The notes under the pieces: model-generated
Told to the model about the DNA's origin: nothing
What the model saw: only the letters and a program-made list of their open reading frames with translations
The model's database searches: none
Translations under genes and position numbers: made by a program
Shown: one piece after another, positions 54,634 to 63,976 of the stretch
How positions within the stretch are numbered: position 1 is the stretch's first letter
How the letters are laid out: every line of letters starts with the position of its first letter
From: Cryomorpha sp963836915
GTDB lineage: Bacteria; Bacteroidota; Bacteroidia; Flavobacteriales_D; Cryomorphaceae
Reading direction: 5' to 3'
Assembly: GCA_963836915.1 (NCBI GenBank)
Contig: CAWILH010000002.1
Coordinates: 2,294,001 to 2,358,000, forward strand
Length of the DNA stretch: 64,000 nt

Positions 54634-55877
54634 TGCTGTACTACCTATTCCAATACTTAGATACACATTTCAACCTGCCGGGAGCGGGAGTATTTCAATA
54701 TATCTCCTTCCGAGCCGCCATGGCGGTGATCACTTCGCTGGTTATCTCATTGCTCTTCGGGCAGTCATTGATCGGAATGCTCCGCAAAAAACAGGTGGGC
54801 GAGACCGTGCGCGACCTTGGGCTGCAAGGACAGATTCAGAAGCAGGGCACTCCTACCATGGGCGGACTCATCATTCTGGCTGCCATATTGATTCCGGTGC
54901 TGCTCTTCGCCAAGCTCGATAATATCTATGTGATCATCATGATACTGACTACGATCTTTCTGGGGGCCATCGGTTTCGTAGATGATTATATAAAGGTTTT
55001 CAAGAAGAACAAAAAGGGCTTGGCCGGAAAGTTTAAAGTATTCGGACAGGTAGCTGTGGGAATCGTGGTGGGCAGCCTTCTATACTTCAGTCCCGACGTG
55101 GTGAGCAAGCAGAAAGTCGCTACCACGCAACAAGAAGCAGTAGTGCAAGAATCGGGTACCGAACTTCCCGAACAGTACACCTGGGTAGAGCAAAAATCCA
55201 TTAAGACGACTATCCCTTTTGTTAAGAACAATGAATTCGACTATTCTTGGTTGCTCGGGTTTCTTTCCAAAGAAAATGCCGCCAAATGGGCTTGGCTGAT
55301 CTTCATTCCTATCGTGGTCTTTGTGGTCACTGCAGTTTCAAACGGAGCCAATATCACCGACGGACTTGATGGGCTGGCAACAGGTTCATCGGCCATAATC
55401 GGCGTGGTGCTGGCCATTTTGGCTTTCGTTTCCGGAAATGTGGTCTTTGCCGACTACCTAAACATCATGTTCATACCGCAGTCGGGCGAGCTCACGGTTT
55501 TCATTAGCGCTTTCGTAGGCGCCTGCATCGGATTCTTGTGGTATAACTCCTTTCCCGCACAGGTTTTCATGGGCGATACAGGTAGCTTGGCGCTGGGCGG
55601 CATCATCGCCGTTTTTGCCTTGGCCATTCGCAAGGAGCTTTTGATTCCGCTATTCTGCGGGGTCTTCCTTATCGAAAACCTATCGGTGATGATCCAAGTC
55701 ACCTATTTTAAGTATACCCGAAAAAGATATGGCGAAGGACGGCGCATATTCTTGATGTCGCCCCTTCACCACCATTACCAAAAGCTTGGCTACCATGAGT
55801 CGAAGATCGTTTCGCGCTTCTGGATAGCTGGCATTTTGCTCGCCGTGCTATCTATTGTAACCCTTAAACTACGCTAG
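54633..55877 (+). CDS. mraY: Phospho-N-acetylmuramoyl-pentapeptide transferase MraY
   Basis: 414 residues, with about ten membrane helices. Makes lipid I from UDP-MurNAc-pentapeptide and undecaprenyl phosphate. Key blocks are GTPTMGGLIIL, FVDDYIKVFKKNKKGL (active-site Asp pair), NITDGLDGLA and LHHHYQKLG. It is about 50 residues longer than E. coli MraY because of a soluble insertion at about 150-205 (KQKVATTQQEAVVQESG) between helices, as seen in Bacteroidota homologues. The order matches the canonical dcw cluster; murF is absent from this window. Confidence 0.96.
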   Translation: MLYYLFQYLDTHFNLPGAGVFQYISFRAAMAVITSLVISLLFGQSLIGMLRKKQVGETVRDLGLQGQIQKQGTPTMGGLIILAAILIPVLLFAKLDNIYVIIMILTTIFLGAIGFVDDYIKVFKKNKKGLAGKFKVFGQVAVGIVVGSLLYFSPDVVSKQKVATTQQEAVVQESGTELPEQYTWVEQKSIKTTIPFVKNNEFDYSWLLGFLSKENAAKWAWLIFIPIVVFVVTAVSNGANITDGLDGLATGSSAIIGVVLAILAFVSGNVVFADYLNIMFIPQSGELTVFISAFVGACIGFLWYNSFPAQVFMGDTGSLALGGIIAVFALAIRKELLIPLFCGVFLIENLSVMIQVTYFKYTRKRYGEGRRIFLMSPLHHHYQKLGYHESKIVSRFWIAGILLAVLSIVTLKLR

Positions 55878-57209
55878 ATGAACATATTGATTTTAGGTGG
55901 TGGCGAGAGTGGGGTTGGGGCGGCCCTTTTGGGCAAAAAGCTAGGCTATGACGTGCGCCTTTCCGATGCGAGCAAATTGAAAAGCACGTATAAGTCAGAG
56001 CTCGACCATGCAGGAATTAAGTGGGAAGAGAATAGCCATACCGCAGCATTTACGGCCAGTGCCAAGCTAGTGGTGAAGAGTCCGGGCATACCGAATGAAA
56101 CTCCCACGGTGCAGGCCATTCGCGAAGGTGGTGCAGAAGTGATTTCAGAGATTGAATTTGCCGCAAGGCATACCACTGGAAAGATCGTGGCCATAACCGG
56201 AACCAACGGTAAGACGACGACGACCCTGCTGACCCACCATATATTCCATAAAGCTGGTCTCGATGTAGCCATGGCGGGCAATGTGGGGAAGAGCTTTGCA
56301 CGTGTTTTGGCCGGAGGCGATCACGCTTATTGGATACTCGAAGTGAGCAGCTTCCAACTGGATGATGTAGTGGAATTTAAGCCCGCCATAGCTGTGATCC
56401 TAAACATTACGCCCGATCATTTAGATCGCTACAACCATGATTTTGAACTTTATATAGCCGCAAAATTTGCCATAGCCCGAAGGCAATCCGCTACCGATCA
56501 TCTCATCTATGGTGCAGATGATGAAGTAGTCCTGCAAGCCCTTAAAGACTTTGCCCCAAAGGCCGAGCTGCACCCAATATCCGTAAAGGAACCGGTCGAA
56601 AATGGCGGCTATACTATCGATAATACCTTAAAAATAAACCTACACCATAAACTATTAGAAATGTCAATACACGAACTAGCCCTTCAAGGGAAGCACAATG
56701 CGTACAACTCAATGGCGGCCAGCGTATCCGCCCGCATCTTTGAGATCAGAAAAGAATTGGTACGTGAAAGCCTCTCCGACTTCCAGAATATAGAGCATCG
56801 GCTAGAGCATGTGGCCGAAATACACGGGATCAAATTTATAAATGATTCGAAAGCCACGAATGTGAACTCCACGTGGTACGCCCTAGAAACCTTTTCGGAG
56901 CAGGTGGTATGGATCGTAGGCGGCGTAGACAAAGGCAATGACTACAGCATACTCGAGCCCTTGGTACGCGAAAAGGTAAAAGCGATCATCTGCCTCGGCG
57001 TTGACAATCAAAAGATCATCGACTATTTCAAAGATATCGTCCCTGTGATATTAGAATCGGGCAGCGCTTCTGACGCCGTTGCCAAGAGCTATGCATCTGC
57101 CACCAAGGGTGATGTAGTCCTTCTCTCCCCCGCTTGTGCCAGCTTCGATCTTTTTGATAATTATGAAGATCGTGGCCAGCAATATAAGCGCGCAATAAAA
57201 GCACTCTAA
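55878..57209 (+). CDS. murD: UDP-MurNAc-L-Ala:D-Glu ligase MurD
   Basis: 443 residues. Three Mur domains: a UDP-binding N-terminal domain (ILGGGESGVGAALLGKKLG), a central ATPase domain with AITGTNGKTTTTLLTHH (about 110), ILNITPDHLDRY and HNAYNSMAA, and a C-terminal ligase domain from about 300 with LEHVAEIHGIKFINDSKATN, WIVGGVDKGNDY and SPACASFDLFDNYEDRG. All catalytic blocks are present, so this should be the working MurD. It starts immediately after mraY and is followed by two genes that each encode only a diverged version of its third domain. Confidence 0.96.
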   Translation: MNILILGGGESGVGAALLGKKLGYDVRLSDASKLKSTYKSELDHAGIKWEENSHTAAFTASAKLVVKSPGIPNETPTVQAIREGGAEVISEIEFAARHTTGKIVAITGTNGKTTTTLLTHHIFHKAGLDVAMAGNVGKSFARVLAGGDHAYWILEVSSFQLDDVVEFKPAIAVILNITPDHLDRYNHDFELYIAAKFAIARRQSATDHLIYGADDEVVLQALKDFAPKAELHPISVKEPVENGGYTIDNTLKINLHHKLLEMSIHELALQGKHNAYNSMAASVSARIFEIRKELVRESLSDFQNIEHRLEHVAEIHGIKFINDSKATNVNSTWYALETFSEQVVWIVGGVDKGNDYSILEPLVREKVKAIICLGVDNQKIIDYFKDIVPVILESGSASDAVAKSYASATKGDVVLLSPACASFDLFDNYEDRGQQYKRAIKAL

Positions 57210-57222
57210 ACTAAAACCAGAT

Positions 57223-57741
57223 ATGACTAATAATCCCCTTAGCCAAATTGAAAAAATGCGCGAAGACTTGCTTATCAAGTCGCGCGAACAATCGCTGCGC
57301 ACGATAAGGCCATTTGCCCTGGAGCATATAACCACGCTTCATGCGGTGCGCTATTTTAATGATTCGGCAGCCACATCGATCGATAAATCTTGCGATTCGA
57401 TCATGGCCTTTGATGAGCCCGTGGTGTGGCTGATCGATGCAAATGCGGTTTACGAAGATTTTCAGCCTTTCCTTGAGCTATTGCAAAAGCAGGTAAAGGT
57501 GCTCGTAGCGGTGGGCGACCGCGCTGACGAGCTCCATAAACTTCTGAATGCCCACTTGAAATTTTACGTTTCTGCCCGCAATTGGGAAGAAGCGCTCGAA
57601 ATGGCACTCGCTGTGACCAAGGAAGGTGATAATGTGCTGCTTTCGCCCAGTGTGCCGGCAGCCGAGCCATTTGAAAACTTCAGGGAGCGCGGCGAATATT
57701 TGACGAGCCTGATCAACATCAAATGTGCACCTAAAAATTAA
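57223..57741 (+). CDS. Stand-alone MurD C-terminal-domain paralogue 1
   Basis: 172 residues. It aligns with domain 3 of the adjacent MurD: ALEHITTLHAVRYFNDSAAT against LEHVAEIHGIKFINDSKAT, then PVVWLIDANAVYEDF against QVVWIVGGVDKGNDY, and NVLLSPSVPAAEPFENFRERG against VVLLSPACASFDLFDNYEDRG. The UDP-binding and ATPase domains are absent, replaced by about 35 helical N-terminal residues. Catalytic or D-Glu-contacting positions are changed (Lys of NDSKAT to Ala, the DKG loop lost, the Ser of ACAS to Ala), so ligase activity is not expected. It lies 13 bp after murD. A regulatory or scaffolding role is inferred only. Confidence 0.8.
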   Translation: MTNNPLSQIEKMREDLLIKSREQSLRTIRPFALEHITTLHAVRYFNDSAATSIDKSCDSIMAFDEPVVWLIDANAVYEDFQPFLELLQKQVKVLVAVGDRADELHKLLNAHLKFYVSARNWEEALEMALAVTKEGDNVLLSPSVPAAEPFENFRERGEYLTSLINIKCAPKN

Positions 57742-57744
57742 TGT

Positions 57745-58266
57745 ATGGAAGACGGGAAATATACCATACATAAAAGTAAAAAAAGCCAGGTAGACAAGCT
57801 CCTAACGGCCAGCGACCGCTTGCGCAAAAGCCTAGAGAGTGCCACGAGCCGGGTAACTACCGTGACCGAGATAAACAGGGTGAGCTATGTGGACGACGCG
57901 CGCGCGGCCGATCTATTGGCCACCAGAGATTCATTCAAATACATAAGCCAACCCATGGTGTGGATCGCCGGCACGACATCGCATGAGAGAGATTATGCCT
58001 TGGTACAAAAGTATGTGGAACTCAAGGTCCGATCTATCATCGTGTATGGCAGTCGTGGCGATGACATGCGCAATAAGCTGGAGAAGCTGGTCGATCATTT
58101 TCATGCCTGCCCCACCTTGGCGGAAGCCATAAAAACGGCGAAAACCATAGCTGTGCCGGGAGATGCCGTGCTCTATTCACCTAGCTGTAAGGCACAGGAT
58201 ACCTATGCGAATTTTGTAGAACGAAGCGCAGCTTTTAAACTGACTGTGAAGGAACTGAGCGAATGA
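57745..58266 (+). CDS. Stand-alone MurD C-terminal-domain paralogue 2
   Basis: 173 residues, 3 bp after paralogue 1 and overlapping ftsW by four bases. The same domain outline: VTEINRVSYVDDARAADL in place of the MurD LEH...NDSKATN block, PMVWIAGTTSHERDYALV, VRSIIVYGSRGDDMRNKL and AVLYSPSCKAQDTYANFVERS. It is preceded by about 50 basic residues (HKSKKSQVDKLLTASDRLRKS). The amino-acid-binding residues of MurD are again not kept, and it has diverged further than paralogue 1. Tandem duplication of the murD 3' part followed by divergence is the simplest origin. Function unknown. Confidence 0.76.
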   Translation: MEDGKYTIHKSKKSQVDKLLTASDRLRKSLESATSRVTTVTEINRVSYVDDARAADLLATRDSFKYISQPMVWIAGTTSHERDYALVQKYVELKVRSIIVYGSRGDDMRNKLEKLVDHFHACPTLAEAIKTAKTIAVPGDAVLYSPSCKAQDTYANFVERSAAFKLTVKELSE

Positions 58267-59447
58267 AAAACAGAATAGCCAAATATCTGAAGGGCGACCG
58301 TGTAATATGGATGGTATGTCTTCTGCTGGGTCTTATTTCGGTATTGGCTGTGTATTCGAGCATTTCATCCCTGGCTTATAAATACACCGAAGGGAACACC
58401 GTATACTACCTTTTCAAGCACGGCATTATGCTCGGCACTGGCTTCCTGATTATGTACTTCGTGCACAGGGTTCAGTATCGCTATTTCTCAAGGCTTTCGC
58501 AAATCGCTATCTATTTTGCCGCCCTGCTGCTGCTGCTCACATTGGTATTGGGGGTAAACCTGAATGATGCCAGCCGGTGGATACGGATTCCGATCATCAA
58601 TCAGAATTTCCAGACTTCCGACTTTGCCAAGATAGCACTGATCGCTTATGTGGCACGGATGCTCACTCTGCGGAGGGAGCATTTTCACAGCTTCAAAGAA
58701 GGCCTGCTCCCTATATTGATTCCTATAGCGGTGATATGCGGGCTTATCCTTCCGGCAAATTTCAGTACTGCCGCAATGCTATTTATGGTATGCGTGACCC
58801 TGTTATTTGTCGGTGGCATTCCCATCAAGCATCTCCTTGGAATGTTTGGTATTGCCGTAGCGGGTTTTGCAATGCTCCTATTGCTTTCTTTTACTTTTCC
58901 CGATCTATTGCCGCGAGTGGAGACTTGGAAGACGCGCCTCACCAGTTTTGAATCGGGAGATAGCGAAGCCAACTATCAGGTAGAGCACGCTATGATGGCC
59001 ATACAGGCAGGCGGCATCATACCCGGCGGCCCCGGCAGTGGCGACTCTCGAAATTACCTGCCCCACCCCTATTCCGATATGATCTATGCCTTTGTGATAG
59101 AAGAATACGGGAGCATCATAGGCGGCTGCGGCTTGCTATTGCTCTACATCATCTTTCTCTACCGCGCCTTGCGCACTTCGCGAATGTGCGAGCGTAGCTT
59201 CGGATCCTTGTTGGTCATAGGGCTCAGTTTTCTTATTGTATTTCAGGCCTTTATAAATATGGGCGTAGCCGTGGGATTACTTCCGGTCACCGGTCAGCCC
59301 TTACCGATGGTGAGTATGGGCGGTACATCAATCTGGTTTACCTGCCTAGCGGTGGGTATGATACTCAGCGTGAGCCGGTCCACACTCGAAGGCGAAACCA
59401 TAAAAGGCCGCAACACCGTTAAAAAGAAGAACTATGCAGTCGCCTAG
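58263..59447 (+). CDS. ftsW: Peptidoglycan glycosyltransferase FtsW
   Basis: 394 residues with about ten membrane helices (SEDS family). Polymerises septal glycan strands from lipid II in partnership with FtsI. Recognisable blocks are DASRWIRIPIINQNFQTSDFAKIAL in part, NFSTAAMLFMVCVTLLFVGG, PYSDMIYAFVIEEYGSIIGG and TGQPLPMVSMGGTS, typical of FtsW. The position next to murG supports FtsW over RodA. It overlaps murG by 14 bp. Confidence 0.94.
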   Translation: MKNRIAKYLKGDRVIWMVCLLLGLISVLAVYSSISSLAYKYTEGNTVYYLFKHGIMLGTGFLIMYFVHRVQYRYFSRLSQIAIYFAALLLLLTLVLGVNLNDASRWIRIPIINQNFQTSDFAKIALIAYVARMLTLRREHFHSFKEGLLPILIPIAVICGLILPANFSTAAMLFMVCVTLLFVGGIPIKHLLGMFGIAVAGFAMLLLLSFTFPDLLPRVETWKTRLTSFESGDSEANYQVEHAMMAIQAGGIIPGGPGSGDSRNYLPHPYSDMIYAFVIEEYGSIIGGCGLLLLYIIFLYRALRTSRMCERSFGSLLVIGLSFLIVFQAFINMGVAVGLLPVTGQPLPMVSMGGTSIWFTCLAVGMILSVSRSTLEGETIKGRNTVKKKNYAVA

Positions 59448-60540
59448 GTTCATAATAAGTGGCGGCGGCACCGGCGGACATATCTTCCCGGCCATAGCCA
59501 TAGCCGACGCCTTGAAACGGGCCGAGCCCGGTTGCGAAATACTTTTCGTAGGTGCTAAAGGCCGCATGGAAATGGAGCGCGTGCCTGCAGCAGGTTATCG
59601 CATCGAAGGCCTTTGGATAAGCGGCTTCCAGCGTAACCTGTCCATGAAGAATCTCAGCTTTCCGCTGAAGCTGATATCGAGCCTGGTAGTGGCACGCGGA
59701 ATCGTACGAAAGTTCAAGCCAAATGTAGCCGTAGGCGTGGGCGGCTATGCTTCCGGTCCATTGCTTCAGGTGGCTTCCGGCAAGAACATCCCTTCCCTGA
59801 TCCAAGAGCAAAATTCATTTCCGGGCGTGACCAATAGACTACTGGCGAAAAAGGTAGACCGCGTTTGCGTAAGCTATAATGGCATGGAGCGCTGGTTTCC
59901 ATCCGGTAAGATCGTGATGACAGGTAATCCTGTGCGCGAAATGGTGATCAATACCACCGGTAAGAAACCGGAAGCCGCGACCTACTTCGGTCTCAAAGAT
60001 TCTCTTCCCACCGTACTCGTCATTGGCGGAAGCCTAGGGGCGCGGACGATCAACGAAAGTATAGCCGCTGCCCTTTCCGAATTTATCAAGCAAGGAATCC
60101 AGCTCATCTGGCAAACGGGGAAGTCGTATGCCGAACAGGCGGCAGCGCTTGTCGCAAATTTGGACTCTGAGACCCTTCACACCACGACCTTCATAGACCG
60201 CATGGACCTGGCCTATGCGATAGCAGATGTGGTGGTGTCACGCGCTGGCGCCATGTCGGTATCTGAGATATGCCTTATCGGCAAACCCGCCATACTGGTG
60301 CCTTCGCCAAATGTGGCCGAAGATCACCAAACCAAAAATGCGCAGGCTTTGGTAGAAAATAATGCCGCTCTACTGGTGACCGATGCTTCGGCGCGGGAAA
60401 AATTGATGCCGGCGGTTTTAGAACTGGTTGCTTCCGCAGAAAAGCGGGAAACGCTGGGGCGCAATGCAGCTGCGATGGCGCAACGCAACTCGGCCGAGAA
60501 AATAGCGGGTGAAGTACTTAAACTCGTTGGAAAAAATTGA
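59434..60540 (+). CDS. murG: UDP-GlcNAc:lipid I transferase MurG
   Basis: 368 residues. GT-B enzyme on the cytoplasmic face of the membrane that turns lipid I into lipid II. Markers are FIISGGGTGGHIFPAIAIAD at the N terminus, GVGGYASGPLLQVAS, IQEQNSFPGVTNRLLAK, LVIGGSLGARTIN, DVVVSRAGAMSVSEI and PSPNVAEDHQTKNA. Complete. Its stop TGA overlaps a TTG that starts murC. Confidence 0.96.
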   Translation: MQSPRFIISGGGTGGHIFPAIAIADALKRAEPGCEILFVGAKGRMEMERVPAAGYRIEGLWISGFQRNLSMKNLSFPLKLISSLVVARGIVRKFKPNVAVGVGGYASGPLLQVASGKNIPSLIQEQNSFPGVTNRLLAKKVDRVCVSYNGMERWFPSGKIVMTGNPVREMVINTTGKKPEAATYFGLKDSLPTVLVIGGSLGARTINESIAAALSEFIKQGIQLIWQTGKSYAEQAAALVANLDSETLHTTTFIDRMDLAYAIADVVVSRAGAMSVSEICLIGKPAILVPSPNVAEDHQTKNAQALVENNAALLVTDASAREKLMPAVLELVASAEKRETLGRNAAAMAQRNSAEKIAGEVLKLVGKN

Positions 60541-61913
60541 AGATAGAAAAGATACATAGCGCTTATTTTGTGGGCATCGGTGGTATCGGCATGAGTGCGA
60601 TCGCGCGGTACTTTAATGCGCTGGGGATAGCCGTATCCGGCTACGACCGCACCCCTACGGCACTCACCGAAAAGCTGATCAGCGAAGGGATCGAGATCGT
60701 TTTTAATGACGATCCGAGCAGTATTTCTGAGCAATTCCTATCCGCTCCGCTGCTACACTCGCTAGTGGTATACACGCCCGCCATACCTGCGGGCAGTCCC
60801 CTTTTGGGTTACTTTGCATCTCGGGGCTACGGCCTGCTGAAGCGCTCTGAAGTACTCGCCGAAATCACCGAACCCCTTGACTGCCTTGCCGTAGCAGGCA
60901 CCCATGGCAAGACCACCACATCGGCCATGCTGGCGCATCTATTAACGGCTTCCGACTACCCCATCAATGCCTTTTTGGGCGGCATAGCCCTAAATTTTGA
61001 CTCGAATGTAGTACTCAGCGCCCACGCACGAGCCGCCGTGGTGGAAGCCGACGAGTATGACCGCTCCTTCTTAAGGCTCAGCCCCAAGGTGGCTATCCTA
61101 ACTTCGGTCGATGCCGATCACCTCGATATTTATGAATCGGCAGAAGCCATGCAGCAGGGCTTTGCCGATTTCCTTGGCAAGGTAGACGCCGATGGTGTGG
61201 CCATCGTAAAATATGGAATTGAACTTCCATCGGCCGCCACACAGCTCAGCTACTCACTTACCGATACCGCAGCAGACCTCTATGCGTCGCAACTTCGTGT
61301 GGAAGAAGGGCATTATCATTTCAACCTTCATTATAAAGGGACCCTTCTAGAAGGTATCGAATCGGGATATCCCGGACTCCACAATATTGAAAATCTCATA
61401 GCCGCGATGGGTGTGGCGCTCTATCTGGACGTAGCACCTGCTAAGCTTCGGCATGCCGCCAAAACATTTCGCGGGGTGAAGAGACGGTTTGACGTGAAGC
61501 TGCGACGGGATGACTTGATCTATATCGATGATTATGCCCACCATCCCACAGAGATCACGGCCTGCATAGATTCGGTAAAGTCGCTCTATCCGGCCAAGCG
61601 CATCACGGGGGTGTTTCAGCCGCATCTATACTCTCGCACCCGCGACTTCGCCGATGAATTTGCGACCAGCCTAGAAGCGCTCAATGAACTGCTGCTCATG
61701 GAGATATATCCAGCACGAGAAGAGCCCATACCCGGTGTGGACAGCAGATTTCTGCTTAATAAGATACAGATGGTGAATAAAAAACTGGTAGACCGTGAAA
61801 ACCTTGTAAATGAAGTATTAAGCTTACGACCCGAAGTGCTGCTCAGCATGGGCGCCGGAGATATTGATAAAATGGTAGAACCTTTAAAAAATGCATTGGA
61901 TGACGAAGCTTAA
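60537..61913 (+). CDS. murC: UDP-MurNAc:L-alanine ligase MurC
   Basis: 458 residues from a TTG (60537) that overlaps the murG stop as TTGA; no better start exists. N-terminal UDP-MurNAc site FVGIGGIGMSAIARYF, ATP loop VAGTHGKTTTSAMLAH (about 120), EADEYDRSF, and C-terminal DDYAHHPTEI with FQPHLYSRTRDF. All blocks are intact. It adds the first L-Ala of the stem peptide. It overlaps ftsQ by about 23 bp. Confidence 0.96.
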   Translation: MKIEKIHSAYFVGIGGIGMSAIARYFNALGIAVSGYDRTPTALTEKLISEGIEIVFNDDPSSISEQFLSAPLLHSLVVYTPAIPAGSPLLGYFASRGYGLLKRSEVLAEITEPLDCLAVAGTHGKTTTSAMLAHLLTASDYPINAFLGGIALNFDSNVVLSAHARAAVVEADEYDRSFLRLSPKVAILTSVDADHLDIYESAEAMQQGFADFLGKVDADGVAIVKYGIELPSAATQLSYSLTDTAADLYASQLRVEEGHYHFNLHYKGTLLEGIESGYPGLHNIENLIAAMGVALYLDVAPAKLRHAAKTFRGVKRRFDVKLRRDDLIYIDDYAHHPTEITACIDSVKSLYPAKRITGVFQPHLYSRTRDFADEFATSLEALNELLLMEIYPAREEPIPGVDSRFLLNKIQMVNKKLVDRENLVNEVLSLRPEVLLSMGAGDIDKMVEPLKNALDDEA

Positions 61914-62688
61914 GAAAATAGCATCTCTCAGTGGAGTGGTTGCGCTCGTAGCCGGCGCGATGGTATTACTCAGTTTTGTAGGTACCATGCGCACTGGAGC
62001 GGTTTGTGAAGCCATGCTGATCACTATTTCAGGCAGCGATTCACTCCGTATCGTGAGCGAGTCAGATATTCGCCAAAGCGTAAATACCACCTTTGGCCCG
62101 GCCATCGGCAGCCCCTTCCGGCAACTCGATATCCGCGCCATTGAAGAGTATGTAGCACGTGTACCGCATGTAAAAACGGCCAAAGTATTTGGGACTATTG
62201 ATAAAAAATTGGTCATAGACATCATGGAGCGGAGTCCTATGGTGCGCCTTATCGACCAGAACGGCGTATCGGCCATTCTGGACACTGAAGGTTATTTGAT
62301 GTCGCTCCCCAAACCCGTAACGCTGCGCCTGCCCATCGTGAGTGGAGCATTTTCCGTAAGGGAAGAATGGCTCGAAGGAAAGATAAACCTGGCCGACACG
62401 GCGCAGTCGGTGGCAATGGCAGAAGTATATCGCTATAGCAAGGCCATTACCAGCTCGCCATTTTGGAGCACCCAGCTACAGCAGTCCGAAAGAGATAAAA
62501 ATGGAAATTTCGTGGCCTACCCACAGGTGGGAAATCACGAGCTCCACTTCGGCCGGGCCGTACGAATGAATCAAAAGTTGGCACGCCTGAAGGTGTTTTA
62601 CACGGAAGGGTATAATGCATCCAACTTCAATAAATACAAAGTCATTAACCTGAAATACAAGGATCAAATAGTTTGCACAAAAAAATAG
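61891..62688 (+). CDS. ftsQ: Cell division protein FtsQ
   Basis: 265 residues; MTKLKKIASL (61900) may be the true start. Short cytoplasmic tail, one membrane helix (about 13-32), then a periplasmic POTRA-like domain (SDSLRIVSESDIRQSV, EYVARVPHVKTAKVFGTIDKK in part) and a beta domain with AILDTEGYLMSLP. Sequence identity in this family is low, but the topology and the slot between murC and ftsA are diagnostic. It would act with FtsL in the divisome. It ends 4 bp before ftsA. Confidence 0.88.
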   Translation: MHWMTKLKKIASLSGVVALVAGAMVLLSFVGTMRTGAVCEAMLITISGSDSLRIVSESDIRQSVNTTFGPAIGSPFRQLDIRAIEEYVARVPHVKTAKVFGTIDKKLVIDIMERSPMVRLIDQNGVSAILDTEGYLMSLPKPVTLRLPIVSGAFSVREEWLEGKINLADTAQSVAMAEVYRYSKAITSSPFWSTQLQQSERDKNGNFVAYPQVGNHELHFGRAVRMNQKLARLKVFYTEGYNASNFNKYKVINLKYKDQIVCTKK

Positions 62689-62692
62689 GAAT

Positions 62693-63976
62693 ATGGAAGA
62701 ACCTGAAATCATAGTAGGCCTCGATATAGGAACCACCAAAATAGCATGTATCGTAGGCAGGATCAACGAATACGGAAAAGTAGAAATCATCGGTATGGGT
62801 CGCTCAGAATCCTTGGGCGTGCGCAGTGGTGTGGTGAGCAATATCAACCGCACAGTCGAATCCATACAGCGCGCAGTGGATATCGCCAAGGAAAAAGCCG
62901 GTGTAGACATCGGCGAAGTGGTGGTAGGCATAGCCGGCCAGCATATACGAAGCCTTCAGCACCGCGGTATCCTGACCCGAAAAGTGAAAGACCAAGAAGA
63001 TGAGATCTCGCAGCAGGATATTGACAATCTGGTAGAAGATATGCACCAGCTTGTGATGAACCCCGGCGAAGAGATCATCCACGTACTACCGCAAGAATAT
63101 ATCGTAGACAATGAGCATGGCATCAAGGATCCCATCGGCCATTCGGGCATAAGGCTTGAAGCCAATTTTCACATCATCACCGGTAAGGTAAACGCTGCCA
63201 AGAACATCTACAAAAGTGTAAGCAAGGCCAATCTCGAAGTGAATGAGCTCGTGCTGGAGCCCCTCGCATCGGCAGAGGCGGTGCTGAGCCATGAAGAGAA
63301 AGAAGCCGGTGTAGTGCTGGTAGACATAGGCGGCGGTACGACCGACATTGCTATTTTTCAAGATGGTATCATTCGCCATACGGCCGTGATCCCTTTCGGG
63401 GGAAATATAGTGACCGATGATATCGCCGCGGGGTGCAGCATTTTGCGCAAGCATGCCGAGCAGCTCAAAGTAAAGTTTGGCTCAGCCCTGAGTTCGGAAA
63501 GTATGGAAAACCAGATCGTGTGCATACCGGGGTTCAGTGGGCGAGACCCGAAAGAGATTTCGGTGCGCAACCTTTCGAACATCATTCAGGCGCGGACGGA
63601 AGAAATCGTAGAGCAGATCATCTACGAGATAAAAAGCTCAGGCTATGAGAAGCATCTTATCGCAGGCATCGTGCTCACCGGTGGCGGCTCACAGCTTAAG
63701 CACCTGCCCCAATTGGTAGAATATCTATCTGGGTTTGAGACAAGGCTGGGCTACCCCAATGAACACTTGGGCAAAGACAACGCCGATGAGCTGGGAAGCC
63801 CTATGTATGCCACCGGTATCGGACTGGTACTCAAGGGGCATGAGCTATTGCTAAAAAAGCAGAAGCGCGCTAAACCAAGGCGCGGACCGATACGCGTGGG
63901 AAGCCGCGATAAATCAGGCCTATTCGATAGATTGATCTCCAAGGGACAGGCATTTTTTGAAGATGACGACGTATAA
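62693..63976 (+). CDS. ftsA: Cell division protein FtsA
   Basis: 427 residues. Actin-like ATPase that tethers FtsZ to the membrane. Phosphate-1 motif GLDIGTTKIACIVG, SHM-type 1C domain, phosphate-2 VLVDIGGGTTDIAIF and adenosine motif IVLTGGGSQLKHL. The C-terminal region has the basic linker QKRAKPRRGPIRVG and an amphipathic end helix, SGLFDRLISKGQAFF, the usual membrane anchor. It is the last gene in the window; ftsZ is expected just to the right. Confidence 0.96.
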   Translation: MEEPEIIVGLDIGTTKIACIVGRINEYGKVEIIGMGRSESLGVRSGVVSNINRTVESIQRAVDIAKEKAGVDIGEVVVGIAGQHIRSLQHRGILTRKVKDQEDEISQQDIDNLVEDMHQLVMNPGEEIIHVLPQEYIVDNEHGIKDPIGHSGIRLEANFHIITGKVNAAKNIYKSVSKANLEVNELVLEPLASAEAVLSHEEKEAGVVLVDIGGGTTDIAIFQDGIIRHTAVIPFGGNIVTDDIAAGCSILRKHAEQLKVKFGSALSSESMENQIVCIPGFSGRDPKEISVRNLSNIIQARTEEIVEQIIYEIKSSGYEKHLIAGIVLTGGGSQLKHLPQLVEYLSGFETRLGYPNEHLGKDNADELGSPMYATGIGLVLKGHELLLKKQKRAKPRRGPIRVGSRDKSGLFDRLISKGQAFFEDDDV

